A stretch of 33,422 bases of DNA, taken from positions 1 to 33,422 of the forward strand of contig QCGN01000013.1 in NCBI GenBank assembly GCA_003279875.1, in the 5' to 3' direction. A program made the position numbers and the translations under genes. The stretch's first letter is position 1; the number at the start of each line of letters is the position of its first letter. The notes beneath the pieces were generated by a model. That model saw only the letters and a program-made list of their open reading frames with translations. It ran no database searches and was not told where the DNA came from. Positions 7,833 to 15,918 of the stretch are shown here, piece after piece. Source of the DNA: Prochlorococcus sp. AG-388-D03 (GTDB lineage Bacteria > Cyanobacteriota > Cyanobacteriia > PCC-6307 > Cyanobiaceae).

Positions 7833-9032
7833 ATGACGCCTGAAAGGCTCGGCTTACTTTGGGGTATAACTGTATTTGCAGGAGCATGCGCACGTCTTAT
7901 CTCTTCTGTTTCTGGATTTCCAAGTGTAGTAATCTTATTACTTTCTGGTTTATTCATTGGCCGGTCAGGTTTAGGACTCGTTGAGCCACTAGATCTGGGG
8001 CAAGGTCTTGAAACTATTGTTGGGCTTTTAGTTTGTTTGGTTTTATTTGAAGGAGGGTTAAATTTAAAGCTGCCTGAAGGGAGTATTAGAAATACTGTTT
8101 TAAAAATTTCATTAATAAGACTATTTATTTCATTATCGGCAGGAATATTTATAGCTCATTGGTTAGCAGGTCTATCATGGCCTGTGGCTGGAGTATATAG
8201 TGCCATAGTTCTTGCTACAGGCCCAACAGTGGTTTCACCTTTGGTAGACCAAATAAAATTAGTTTCTCCACTTTCTGAGGTACTTAAAGCCGAAGGATTA
8301 GTTCTGGAACCTGTTGGAGCGGTGCTTGCTTTGTTACTATTGGAATTTATTTTAGGAGATCTGCATGGGATTAAGGAGGTTTTTATTGCCTTAATGCAGA
8401 GACTTGGTGGCGGGGTGTTGATAGGTGTAAGTTCTGGATGGTTGCTTTCTGAAATTTTAAAAAAAATAAAAAACGAGGCATCATTTGGAATTGAGCTACA
8501 AATTACTTTAGGTTTTATTTTCCTCGTTTACGGAATTTGTGAATACATTTTGCCTGAATCAGGTTTACCTGCCTCTGTAGCTGCAGGATTTATTGTAGGT
8601 AAAAGAGAAATAATCGATAAAGAAAGATTAGATAATTTGATTAGCGAATTAGCCCAACTTGCCATAACAGTTCTTTTCCCTCTTTTGGCATCTGACGTCT
8701 CTTGGGGAGAATTAAGTCCTTTAGGTTGGGGAGGTATTATTTGTGTATTAATGTTGATGTTAATTTTACGTCCAATTTCTATCTCTTTAGCAACTATGGG
8801 AAGAGAGTTAGATATTAAGCAAAGGGTATTCTTAGCATGGTTGGCGCCAAGAGGAATAGTTACTGCGGCGGTAGCATCTCTTTTCTCAATAAGACTTGAG
8901 CAAGCAGGCGTGCTTGGTGCAGGACGTCTTCAAGGATTGGTATTTCTTACGATACTAATGACAGTAGGGATTCAAGGACTTACAGCAAGACCCCTTGCTA
9001 ATTTTCTGGATTTAACCGAAAAGAAAATATAG
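7833..9032 (+). CDS. Cation:proton antiporter, CPA1/NhaP-type membrane protein
   Basis: A 399-residue protein with about 12 hydrophobic segments and no cytosolic tail. It is typical of Na+(K+)/H+ antiporters that keep cytoplasmic pH and Na+ in balance. Recognisable segments are LVCLVLFEGGLNL (residues 66-78), VLATGPTVVSPLV (127-138), AEGLVLEPVGAV (153-164), LPESGLPASVAAGFIVG, and WLAPRGIVTAAVASLFS near the end. The ion-binding helix, usually an E-S-x-x-N-D or E-G-x-x-x-D-P stretch, here reads E154-G-L-V-L-E159-P, so the expected aspartate is replaced by Glu. The substrate ion cannot be decided from sequence. Its stop codon abuts the gltX stop on the other strand with no spacer. Confidence 0.85.
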   Translation: MTPERLGLLWGITVFAGACARLISSVSGFPSVVILLLSGLFIGRSGLGLVEPLDLGQGLETIVGLLVCLVLFEGGLNLKLPEGSIRNTVLKISLIRLFISLSAGIFIAHWLAGLSWPVAGVYSAIVLATGPTVVSPLVDQIKLVSPLSEVLKAEGLVLEPVGAVLALLLLEFILGDLHGIKEVFIALMQRLGGGVLIGVSSGWLLSEILKKIKNEASFGIELQITLGFIFLVYGICEYILPESGLPASVAAGFIVGKREIIDKERLDNLISELAQLAITVLFPLLASDVSWGELSPLGWGGIICVLMLMLILRPISISLATMGRELDIKQRVFLAWLAPRGIVTAAVASLFSIRLEQAGVLGAGRLQGLVFLTILMTVGIQGLTARPLANFLDLTEKKI

Positions 9033-10469
9033 TTAAATAAGACATCTTTCAATTAGGATGACATCACTTTTGTTTTCAGAGAATAATTCCCAACTTTGAA
9101 TTAAATCTGGTCCGCTAAGACAACCAAAAAAAGCTACTCTCAATGATTTCATTAAAATCCCTTTTTTAATGGAGTTATTGACAGAAATTTTGTTAATTAT
9201 TTCTCTAGCGTTATCGCTATTTATTTTAGATATATTTTTCTCTTTTAAATATTGAAGGATATATTTTAACGATTCTTTTGCCTCTTTCTTATTTCTCAGA
9301 AATTCTTCTCCCTCTTTTTGCATTTGAGACAAAGAAAAAAATGGTTTTGATTGATCAATTGCATCCTTTAATAAAATCATCGAGTCTCGAATTAAATTTA
9401 CTAATTTCAAATCCCACTCTTTAGAAGGAGATTTCCAACCCATTTCATTCCAATACTTCTTAATAAATTCACTTAATTTTGTTAATTCCATTTTTTTTAT
9501 ATATTGAGAATTAATCCAATTGAGTTTTTCCCAATTAAATTTTGCACCAGCTTTATTTACATCTGACAAATTAAAAACTTTGGATAGTTCTGTCAAGGAT
9601 AGAATTTCACTTTCGGGATCTTTTAATGACCATCCTAAAAATGCCATGTAATTGGCTAGAGCCTCTGGTAAGTATCCCATCTCTTTGAATTCATCTATGG
9701 ATGTTACACTGTCACGTTTAGATAGTTTTTTACCTTCACCATTCAAGATAAGAGGAGTATGAGAAAAAATTGGTAATTTAAAATTTAAGGCTTTATAAAT
9801 CAATATTTGTTTTGCAGTATTTGAGATATGATCTTCACCCCTTACAACATGAGTAATATTCATAAAATTGTCATCAACTACAACAGCAAGATTATAAAGA
9901 GGATCACCTATCTCATAGCCTAAAGATCTTCTGGATAAAACTAAATCACCTCCGAGATCCTTTCCTTTCCATTTTATTTCGCCTCTAATCTGATCTTCCC
10001 ATTTGATTTCTTTTTCCTCATCAATCTTAAACCTTATTACTGAAGATCTTCCTTGTGATATGAATTCTTCAATTTCATTACTTGTAAGATTTCTATGCCT
10101 ATTATCATGCTTTGGAGGCAACCCACTTGATTTTTGGTTTTCTCTAAGTTCAAAAATCTCACTTTCTGAAGTAAAACATCTATACGCAGCTCCAATTTCT
10201 AAAAGTTTTTTAATATATTTTTTGTGAATAGAAATTCGGTTGCTTTGTTTAACAGGCTCTTCATCCCAATAAAGTCCTAGCCAATTTAATCCATCTAATA
10301 TATTGGTTGTATATTCAGATTTAGATCGGACAATATCAGTATCTTCTATTCGAATAAAAAATTTACCGTTGTTTTTTTTTGCATATAACCAATTAAATAG
10401 TGCTGTTCTTGCTGTACCTATGTGTAATAAACCAGTTGGACTTGGTGCTAACCTTAAACGTTTTTCCAA
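9033..10469 (-). CDS. gltX: Glutamyl-tRNA synthetase
   Basis: Class I aminoacyl-tRNA synthetase charging tRNA-Glu; in cyanobacteria its product also feeds 5-aminolevulinate synthesis, and often (non-discriminating form) Gln-tRNA via GatCAB. The 478-residue protein has the HIGH box in [15 protein letters not shown] (residues 8-22), the IEDTD motif (41-45), the [14 protein letters not shown] segment (208-221) and the KMSKS-loop equivalent KLSKR (248-252), followed by the anticodon-binding helical cage. The usual bacterial length and all active-site motifs are intact. tRNA-Asp lies 17 bp upstream on the same strand, in a run of translation genes that continues to rplS. Confidence 0.97.
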   Translation of the reverse strand: MEKRLRLAPSPTGLLHIGTARTALFNWLYAKKNNGKFFIRIEDTDIVRSKSEYTTNILDGLNWLGLYWDEEPVKQSNRISIHKKYIKKLLEIGAAYRCFTSESEIFELRENQKSSGLPPKHDNRHRNLTSNEIEEFISQGRSSVIRFKIDEEKEIKWEDQIRGEIKWKGKDLGGDLVLSRRSLGYEIGDPLYNLAVVVDDNFMNITHVVRGEDHISNTAKQILIYKALNFKLPIFSHTPLILNGEGKKLSKRDSVTSIDEFKEMGYLPEALANYMAFLGWSLKDPESEILSLTELSKVFNLSDVNKAGAKFNWEKLNWINSQYIKKMELTKLSEFIKKYWNEMGWKSPSKEWDLKLVNLIRDSMILLKDAIDQSKPFFSLSQMQKEGEEFLRNKKEAKESLKYILQYLKEKNISKINSDNAREIINKISVNNSIKKGILMKSLRVAFFGCLSGPDLIQSWELFSENKSDVILIERCLI

Positions 10470-10486
10470 TTTCTTTTAGAAAAGAA

Positions 10487-10560
10487 CGGGACCGACGGGA
10501 TTCGAACCCGCAACTTCCGCCGTGACAGGGCGGTGCTCTAACCAGTTGAACTACGGTCCC
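10487..10560 (-). tRNA. trnD-GTC: tRNA-Asp (anticodon GTC)
   Basis: On the reverse strand the sequence runs from GGGACCG to CGGTCCC with a G discriminator, 74 nt in all. The acceptor arms pair over 7 bp. The D-arm is TTCAACTGGTTAGAG, the anticodon stem CCGCC/GGCGG closes the loop CTGTCAC with anticodon GTC, and the T-loop is GGTTCGAATCC. CCA is not encoded. It lies between hcp and gltX. Confidence 0.97.
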
Positions 10561-10709
10561 AGAGTTTTGTTCTAATTAAGGAACTGACTTTAAAATTATC
10601 AGATCATAATACTTAATTAATGTTGTTGTAATAAAAAACATTCATTAATTTGAGGATTCAAAGAAATAATTAGTTTCTTTTTTGCAAGATGGAAATTAAT
10701 TATTTTTTC

Positions 10710-10898
10710 TTAAGGCCTAAAACCTGCAGGCTCAATTAATCGAACTTGGTTTCCCCGAGCTGTAAATTCTCTGCCTTGATCGCTTTGAACAACAACTCTT
10801 CCTCCAGATTTTACTCTGATAACCCTTGCACGCACCCATCCTAAAGCTGCTGATTCGAGGACTTTAACCACATCCCCAGGTTGAAGATCTAACTCCAT
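10710..10898 (-). CDS. Hyperconserved 62-residue protein of Prochlorococcus/marine Synechococcus
   Basis: A 62-residue basic, soluble protein: MELDLQPGDVVKVLESAALG, then a Trp-Val-Arg-Ala-Arg strand, SGGRVVVQSDQGREF and a C-terminus RLIEPAGFRP. The pattern of short beta strands (PGDVVKVL, RARVIRV, GRVVVQS, NQVRLI) suggests a small SH3- or KOW-like barrel; that is inference from the alternating hydrophobics. I recognise it as the hyperconserved protein reported as near-invariant in Prochlorococcus and marine Synechococcus; its biochemical role is unresolved to my knowledge. GC content is about 45% by my count, well above the window average. It lies between tRNA-Asp and tRNA-Trp in the gltX-rplS translation block, which hints at a role near translation. 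Confidence 0.9.
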   Translation of the reverse strand: MELDLQPGDVVKVLESAALGWVRARVIRVKSGGRVVVQSDQGREFTARGNQVRLIEPAGFRP

Positions 10899-10936
10899 CT
10901 CAATGAAAATAATAATTTACAAAATGTTGATCCAAA

Positions 10937-11009
10937 CGCGCCGTGGAGGACTTGAACCCCCGACATCAGGTTTTGGAGACCTGCGTTCTACCAACTGAAC
11001 TAACGGCGC
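10937..11009 (-). tRNA. trnW-CCA: tRNA-Trp (anticodon CCA)
   Basis: On the reverse strand the gene runs from GCGCCGT to ACGGCGC with a G discriminator, 73 nt. The acceptor stem pairs perfectly over 7 bp. The D-arm is TTCAGTTGGTAGAAC, the anticodon stem CAGGT/ACCTG surrounds a loop with anticodon CCA, and the T-arm includes GGTTCAAGTCC. CCA is not encoded. It lies between rplS and the hyperconserved gene, probably in the same transcript. Confidence 0.97.
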
Positions 11010-11065
11010 AATAAAAATGATTATAAGCACCTTTATGACCATTAGGTTGAAATAACTTTACAACC

Positions 11066-11536
11066 TTATCGATCAAAGCGTTGTTTTACGCGAGTAGCTT
11101 TCCCCACTCTATCCCGCAGATAGAATAACTTAGCTCTTCTTACTTTACCTCTGCGTTCAACTTTTAGAGAGGCTACTTGCGGACTATGTAGCATAAATAC
11201 TCTTTCAACTCCAATACCTTGAAAAATTCTTCTTACCGTTATTGTCTGATTGAGGCCACCATGTCTTTTTGCAATAACCACTCCTTCATACGGTTGAACC
11301 CTTTCTTTGTTACCTTCTGTAATTTTTACTCCAACTTTAACTGTATCTCCTACATATATTTCAGGTAATTGTTTTTTTAATTGTTCAGATTCAAATTGCT
11401 GTATTAAATTTGATGAACTTAAACTTTTTTTGGGTTGAGAAATAGTTCTTTTTTCTTCATTCTCAACTGTTATTACTGTGGATGTGTCAGTTCCACTAAT
11501 AATTTCTGACTCATTTTCTTGTTTCTCTTTTGCCAT
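11066..11536 (-). CDS. rplS: 50S ribosomal protein L19 with N-terminal extension
   Basis: L19 sits at the 30S-50S interface. The conserved body spans about residues 47-156: the start [21 protein letters not shown], the [21 protein letters not shown] strand pair, [18 protein letters not shown], and the basic C-terminus [21 protein letters not shown]. The usual bacterial L19 is about 115 residues. This one has 156, because about 45 extra residues rich in Glu, Ser, Thr and Lys precede the fold ([20 protein letters not shown] and on). The extension looks disordered and could be an alternative start, but the only good initiation codon I see is the ATG at 11536. tRNA-Trp lies 56 bp downstream. Confidence 0.95.
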   Translation of the reverse strand: MAKEKQENESEIISGTDTSTVITVENEEKRTISQPKKSLSSSNLIQQFESEQLKKQLPEIYVGDTVKVGVKITEGNKERVQPYEGVVIAKRHGGLNQTITVRRIFQGIGVERVFMLHSPQVASLKVERRGKVRRAKLFYLRDRVGKATRVKQRFDR

Positions 11537-11568
11537 TTTACGCTCAATAATTCTACAAGATTACTATC

Positions 11569-11877
11569 TTAACCTTTCGACTCGCCTTTAGTAACCTTTT
11601 TAGTAAATGAAAGTTTTTTTGAAAACATTTGGAACCCAGTTATTAGCATCCAAATAAGTCCCAAAGAATTTAGGATTACATAAATTAACTCTCCATTATC
11701 TCCAAGCCACTCCCCTTCATGTAGAGACATTAACCAGTGAACTTCTTCTCTTGAGTAACCCAATATATCTTTCAAAATTCTATAGAATAAACCTGTCAAA
11801 GCTGAAATGAATAAAGGGAGGAAAACCCAAGGTGCCAATGATTTATGGAATTGCCTAGAATTGGTAATAAAGTTCAT
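11569..11877 (-). CDS. PepSY-associated transmembrane-type protein, unknown function
   Basis: A 102-residue membrane protein. An N-terminal FHKSLAPWVFLPLFISALTGLFYRIL helix (about 10-35) has the His, Pro and A-L-T-G pattern of the first helix in PepSY-associated transmembrane proteins. A loop WLMSLHEGEWLG carries a second His. A second hydrophobic helix follows (LIYVILNSLGLIWMLITGFQMF, 65-86), and the tail is Lys-rich. Relatives are often larger and tied to periplasmic peptidase or iron-reductase functions, but the PepSY domain itself is absent here. The stop is 32 bp upstream of the rplS start on the same strand. It is divergent from map across a spacer with a strong hairpin. Confidence 0.7.
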   Translation of the reverse strand: MNFITNSRQFHKSLAPWVFLPLFISALTGLFYRILKDILGYSREEVHWLMSLHEGEWLGDNGELIYVILNSLGLIWMLITGFQMFSKKLSFTKKVTKGESKG

Positions 11878-11903
11878 TTTCTGTTTTCCTTCCTGATAGA
11901 TTT

Positions 11904-11932
11904 AAAATAGCCATGCAGACAATGGCTATTTT
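11904..11932. repeat. Perfect 11-bp inverted repeat (hairpin) between divergent genes
   Basis: Arms AAAATAGCCAT (11904-11914) and ATGGCTATTTT (11922-11932) are exact complements around a 7-nt loop GCAGACA. The A-tract on one side and T-tract on the other give it the look of a bidirectional intrinsic terminator. It sits upstream of both neighbours: 27 bp before the 11877 start and 33 bp before the map start. A terminator for either annotated gene is therefore not expected here; an operator, an attenuating leader hairpin or an unannotated RNA end are possible. Confidence 0.6.
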
Positions 11933-11965
11933 GATGATATTTACTTATTACTATTATTTAATCCA

Positions 11966-12805
11966 ATGAAACATTTTGCAGATCTTTTATTAAATAAAAA
12001 TAATTCTAAATCAAACGATCAAGCCCCTTTTATTCAAAGAAGAAGAGGAATCGAAATAAAGTCTGCAAGGGAAATAAAATTAATGAAGAAATCTAGCAGG
12101 ATTGTTGGAACTGTTTTGAGGGAAATAAATGATTTGATAGAACCTGGAATGAGTACAAAAGATTTGGATGATTTTGCAGAAAAGAGAATAAGAGAAATGG
12201 GTGCCGTGCCAAGTTTTAAAGGTTATCATGGTTTTCCATCTAGTATCTGCTCAAGCATTAATAATGAAGTTGTACACGGCATACCAAATAAAAATAAAGT
12301 AATTAAAAATGGAGATCTTGTGAAAATTGATACTGGAGCATATCTAGATGGCTTTCACGGTGATAGTTGTATCTCTATTTGTGTTGGCGAAGTAAGTGAT
12401 CAAGCTAAAAAACTTAGTGAAGTAGCCTTACAAGCTTTATTCTCAGGACTTTCTAAAATTAAATCAGGAAATACACTCCTTGATATTGCTGGAGCAATTG
12501 AAGATGTTGTTAAATTGAATGGATTTAGTGTTGTTGAAGACTACACTGGTCATGGAGTGGGAAGAAACCTTCATGAAGAACCATCCGTTTTTAATTTTCG
12601 AACTAATGAATTACCGAATATTGTTCTTCGTGAAGGTATGACGTTAGCCGTAGAACCTATTGTTAATCAAGGTAGTAAGTTTTGTAAAACTCTAAATGAC
12701 AAATGGACAGTAATAACAAAAGATGGGAAATTATCAGCGCAATGGGAGCATACAATCGTCGTAATGAAAGATGGTATTGAAATTTTGACAGATAGAGATT
12801 TTTAA
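11966..12805 (+). CDS. map: Methionine aminopeptidase, type I
   Basis: Removes the initiator Met from nascent proteins. The 279-residue protein has the full pita-bread metal site: Asp122 (KIDTGAY), Asp133 (FHGDSC), His196 (TGHGVGRNLHEEP), Glu230 (AVEPIV) and Glu261 (WEHT), plus the substrate-contact His104. About 28 residues precede the catalytic fold (KHFADLLLNKNNSKSNDQ); they are Asn/Lys-rich and contain no zinc-finger cysteines, so this is not a plant-type zinc-finger extension. Start at 11966 is the only suitable ATG. Four bases of its 3' end overlap the SDR gene on the opposite strand. Confidence 0.95.
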   Translation: MKHFADLLLNKNNSKSNDQAPFIQRRRGIEIKSAREIKLMKKSSRIVGTVLREINDLIEPGMSTKDLDDFAEKRIREMGAVPSFKGYHGFPSSICSSINNEVVHGIPNKNKVIKNGDLVKIDTGAYLDGFHGDSCISICVGEVSDQAKKLSEVALQALFSGLSKIKSGNTLLDIAGAIEDVVKLNGFSVVEDYTGHGVGRNLHEEPSVFNFRTNELPNIVLREGMTLAVEPIVNQGSKFCKTLNDKWTVITKDGKLSAQWEHTIVVMKDGIEILTDRDF

Positions 12806-13515
12806 TTATTAAGTTTTGATATTGTTAGAAATTTACAATATAAAAAATAATATAACTCTTTAATAGGAAAAAGAATATATGAGAGAGGATTAGGACTAAC
12901 AATAATTAAAAAAATATTTAAATTGGCAAAATTGTAAATTGTGTTAGATACAAATTCTGGATTCATAATTCCTATTGGGTTTAATTCTGATTTAAAAGGA
13001 CCCAAAATGATTTTTTTAATTTTAAATTTTTTCTTTGTATTTTCGTCGAGAAGGTTTTTTTTAAAAGAAACTAATTGTCCTATAAGTGATTTACTTATTT
13101 CGTAGGATGGATTTAAGGCTGGTAATATTTCTGCTTCAGAGGTATTTATCCAAATCTCTTTTACTATGTTGGATTTGTTTTTTGTAGCAATTGTTTCAAA
13201 TAAATTTAATAATTTAAATTTGCTTAAAGCATTTATTTCTATTGAATTTTCATAACTTGATTTTTTTTTAAACCCATCGTAGATTCCATGATTCAAAATT
13301 AAGATATCAATTTTTTCGAGATGTTCTCGCAATAAGAATTCTTTCCCACATTGCCATTTGATCCATTCGTTTGGAGAGTGGTTGTTAATATCATAATTAT
13401 TTTTGCTATGTGTAAATCCGATAACTTTGAATCCTCTTTTGCGAAATATTTTTGTTAATTCCTTTCCTAGGGCTCCCGAAGCTCCCGTAATACCAATAGT
13501 TTTTCCCTCACTCAT
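12802..13515 (-). CDS. Short-chain dehydrogenase/reductase (SDR) family protein
   Basis: A 237-residue NAD(P)-binding Rossmann protein. It has the nucleotide-binding GASGALG (11-17), the NHG motif at about 75-77, a catalytic triad fit of Ser126 (INTSEAE), Tyr138 and Lys142 (SYEISK), and a PG pair around LGPFKSELNP. The substrate cannot be deduced. The C-terminal 30 residues are hydrophobic (LNIFLIIVSPNPLSYILFPI) and may fold against a membrane. It stands alone on the reverse strand, convergent with map (4-bp overlap) and divergent from the DRTGG gene across 167 bp. Codon use is AT-rich like its neighbours, so no recent transfer is indicated. Confidence 0.85.
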   Translation of the reverse strand: MSEGKTIGITGASGALGKELTKIFRKRGFKVIGFTHSKNNYDINNHSPNEWIKWQCGKEFLLREHLEKIDILILNHGIYDGFKKKSSYENSIEINALSKFKLLNLFETIATKNKSNIVKEIWINTSEAEILPALNPSYEISKSLIGQLVSFKKNLLDENTKKKFKIKKIILGPFKSELNPIGIMNPEFVSNTIYNFANLNIFLIIVSPNPLSYILFPIKELYYFLYCKFLTISKLNN

Positions 13516-13682
13516 GATATTAATTGAATTTTGTGTAGAAATGAGAACAGATTAATTCACTATAAATTAATTTACTTTTTCTATGTTTTTTAATTTATTT
13601 GATTAAAAGTCATAAATAAACAATTGTATACTTTTAAAAAAAATATTATCTTGAATCTATGAATAAATTTAATTAATACACT

Positions 13683-14792
13683 ATGAGCCAGATTTTGTTA
13701 ATTGGTTCATGTGAACCATTTAGTGGTAAGTCAGCATTAGTACTGGGAATATCAAAAAAACTTTTAGAGCAGGGGGAGAAAATCCGCATAGGAAAACCAT
13801 TGGCAACTTGTACTGAACTTACTAATCTTCCCTCAATGACCTACGAAGGACTAATAGATGATGATGTTAAATTTATTGGTTCCACTTTAAATATTGCAGA
13901 AGAAAACTTAATTCCTTCAGTAGGTTTGTTGGATAACATATCTGCTGAGAAAAGAATTGCTAATAAAGACTTAATTCCAGGTAAAGGTTTTGAACAAATT
14001 GAGGCATTAGTAAATGATAATTTTAATGGTTTAAATATTCTTGAAGCTGCTGGCAACCTATATGAAGGTATGATTTATGGTTTAAGTCTTCCACAACTTG
14101 CAAAACAATTAAACGCAAAAGTTCTTATTGTTAATCTATGGGAGAATAGTAAAAGTGTAGATGCTTTACTAGACGCAAAAAAACAATTAGGGGATCATTT
14201 TGCAGGAGCTGTTTTAAATGCTGTTGATCCTGAGGAAGTAGAAAAAATAAAGAATAAAATAATTCCCTCTCTCCAAGAGTTGAACATAAAAGTATTTGGG
14301 GTGATGCCTAAATCTCCATTACTTAGAAGTGTCACTGTAGGGGAACTTGTAAATAGATTAGATGCTAAGGTAATTTGTTGCCCAGAAAAAGAAGAATTAC
14401 TCGTTGAAACATTAAGCATTGGTGCAATGGGGGTTAATTCCGCAATGGAATTTTTTAGAAGAAGGAGAAACATGGCTGTTGTTACAGGAGCTGATAGAAC
14501 TGATATTCAACTTGCAGCATTAGAGGCCTCCACTCAATGTTTAATTCTGACTGGTTTAGGTGAACCTTTATCACAGCTAATACATAGAGCGGAAGAATTA
14601 GAAGTGCCAATCTTAAAAGTAGAGTTAGATACTCTTGCTTCAGTTGAAATTATTGAACAAGCTTTTGGTCACGTTAGGATACATGAATCAATAAAGGCAT
14701 CTTATGCTGTTCAGTTAGTACGAGAGCATGTAAATCTTCAAAATATTCTTGAAACAATAGATTTTCCCTGCAATATCTCAGATAAATGCTAA
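13683..14792 (+). CDS. P-loop (BioD-like) plus DRTGG-domain protein
   Basis: A 369-residue soluble protein. The N-terminal domain resembles dethiobiotin-synthetase-type and phosphotransacetylase N-terminal P-loop folds, with GSCEPFSGKSALVLGI (residues 8-23) as the nucleotide-binding loop, and LEAAGNLYEGMIYGLS near 118-133. The C-terminal part (about 210-320) is a DRTGG domain, including KSPLLRSVTVGELVNRLDA and VVTGADRTDIQLAALEAS. The acetyltransferase domain of full-length Pta is absent, so it is not a phosphotransacetylase. DRTGG domains often act as ligand or nucleotide sensors; the actual role is unknown. It is followed 25 bp later by the DprA-like gene, suggesting a shared transcript. Confidence 0.8.
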   Translation: MSQILLIGSCEPFSGKSALVLGISKKLLEQGEKIRIGKPLATCTELTNLPSMTYEGLIDDDVKFIGSTLNIAEENLIPSVGLLDNISAEKRIANKDLIPGKGFEQIEALVNDNFNGLNILEAAGNLYEGMIYGLSLPQLAKQLNAKVLIVNLWENSKSVDALLDAKKQLGDHFAGAVLNAVDPEEVEKIKNKIIPSLQELNIKVFGVMPKSPLLRSVTVGELVNRLDAKVICCPEKEELLVETLSIGAMGVNSAMEFFRRRRNMAVVTGADRTDIQLAALEASTQCLILTGLGEPLSQLIHRAEELEVPILKVELDTLASVEIIEQAFGHVRIHESIKASYAVQLVREHVNLQNILETIDFPCNISDKC

Positions 14793-14817
14793 TTTCAAAT
14801 ATAGATATCATTTTATT

Positions 14818-15330
14818 TTGAGTCGTTCTCTAGATCTACCCTCAACCCAAGGTGTTGACACCTTAGCTCAAGAACTCGCAAAACTTCAGGATAATGGAAA
14901 AAGAAGAATTGCTTTTTTGGGGAGCAGGCACGTGCCTGTTGTCGATATTCATTTGATCGAACTAATCGCAAGGTCACTAGTGGAAGAAGGACATACTATC
15001 CTTACATCAGGATCTCAAGGAGTTAATGCAGCCGTAATAAGAGCTGTTTTGGAAGTTAATCCATCTTTGTTAACGGTACTTTTGCCGCAGAGTTTAGATA
15101 AGCAATTACCAGAAATTAAAGACCAGTTAAAAAGCGTTATGCATTTGGTTGAGAAGAGCGAGAATGATGAATTACCTTTACCAATGGCAAGTAGTCTTTG
15201 TAATCAAGAAATTATTAATAGATGTGATCAATTAATTTGCTTCGCTTTTCACGACAGTGAAACCTTATTAAATAGTTGTAGATGTGCTGAAGAAATGGGC
15301 AAAGTCGTGAGTTTGTTATTTTTTGATTAA
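14818..15330 (+). CDS. DprA/Smf- or LOG-like Rossmann-fold protein (short form)
   Basis: A 170-residue single Rossmann domain. It has RRIAFLGSRHVPVVDIHLIE, then HTILTSGSQGVNAAVIRAVL, matching the G-S-R and S-G-x-x-G-V-N/D nucleotide-binding pattern of Smf/DprA and lysine-decarboxylase-like (LOG) families. Cyanobacterial forms of this size are often annotated as DNA recombination-mediator protein A, but the C-terminal winged-helix of true DprA is missing. A role in natural transformation is therefore not established. The start is TTG at 14818; the next in-frame ATG is far inside the fold. C-terminal LFFD and the CFAFHDSETLL segment look conserved. It follows the DRTGG gene in the same direction. 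Confidence 0.75.
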   Translation: MSRSLDLPSTQGVDTLAQELAKLQDNGKRRIAFLGSRHVPVVDIHLIELIARSLVEEGHTILTSGSQGVNAAVIRAVLEVNPSLLTVLLPQSLDKQLPEIKDQLKSVMHLVEKSENDELPLPMASSLCNQEIINRCDQLICFAFHDSETLLNSCRCAEEMGKVVSLLFFD

Positions 15331-15396
15331 ATAAACTCCTCTTTTATTATTTTTTACTTTATTTGGGTAATAATTAAACTAATTTTAAATTAATTA

Positions 15397-15894
15397 ATGG
15401 CAGAAAATTCTTCATTTGATGTGGTTTCTGATTTTGATAGACAAGAATTGGTAAATGCCTTAGACCAAGTTAAAAGAGAGATTTCTCAAAGATATGACCT
15501 TAAAGGAACAGAAACCTCATTGGAGTTAGAGAAAGAAAATATTTTTATAACTACAAATAGCGAATTAACTCTAAATTCTGTAATCGATATCATTAGACAA
15601 AAGGCAATAAAAAGAAAACTCTCTTTAAAAATTTTTGATTACGGCAGCATTGAGGTTGTAAGCGGAAATAAAGTAAAGCAAACTATTACTTTAAAGAAAG
15701 GCCTTAATCAGGAAATTGCGAAAAAAATAAGTAAAAATATAAGAGATGAATTTAAAAAGGTAAATGTAAGTATTAATGGTGAGACTTTGAGAGTAGCGAG
15801 CAAAAGTAAGAATGAGCTTCAATTGATAATTAAATTACTTAATAATTTGGAGGAGACATACAAAATTCCTCTCCAAGCTAATAATTATCGATAA
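15397..15894 (+). CDS. yajQ: YajQ-family nucleotide-binding protein (UPF0234)
   Basis: A 165-residue soluble protein of the YajQ family; Xanthomonas and Pseudomonas members bind cyclic di-GMP. The family signature is clear: N-terminal ENSSFDVVSDFDRQELVNAL, QVKREISQRYDLKGT, the central VIDIIRQKAIKRKLSL, KQTITLKKGLNQEIAKKI and a final duplicate fold ending in NNYR. Whether the cyanobacterial protein binds the same ligand is not known to me. It starts 66 bp after the DprA-like gene; the spacer is AT-rich with no hairpin. The 69-residue unknown follows 24 bp later. Confidence 0.93.
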   Translation: MAENSSFDVVSDFDRQELVNALDQVKREISQRYDLKGTETSLELEKENIFITTNSELTLNSVIDIIRQKAIKRKLSLKIFDYGSIEVVSGNKVKQTITLKKGLNQEIAKKISKNIRDEFKKVNVSINGETLRVASKSKNELQLIIKLLNNLEETYKIPLQANNYR

Positions 15895-15918
15895 GATGTT
15901 AATAATTAATATTTATTA

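Noticed and set aside
14195..14473. 92-codon reverse open frame inside the DRTGG gene
   Set aside because: A shadow of the forward frame with Ser/Phe-rich composition and no family resemblance.
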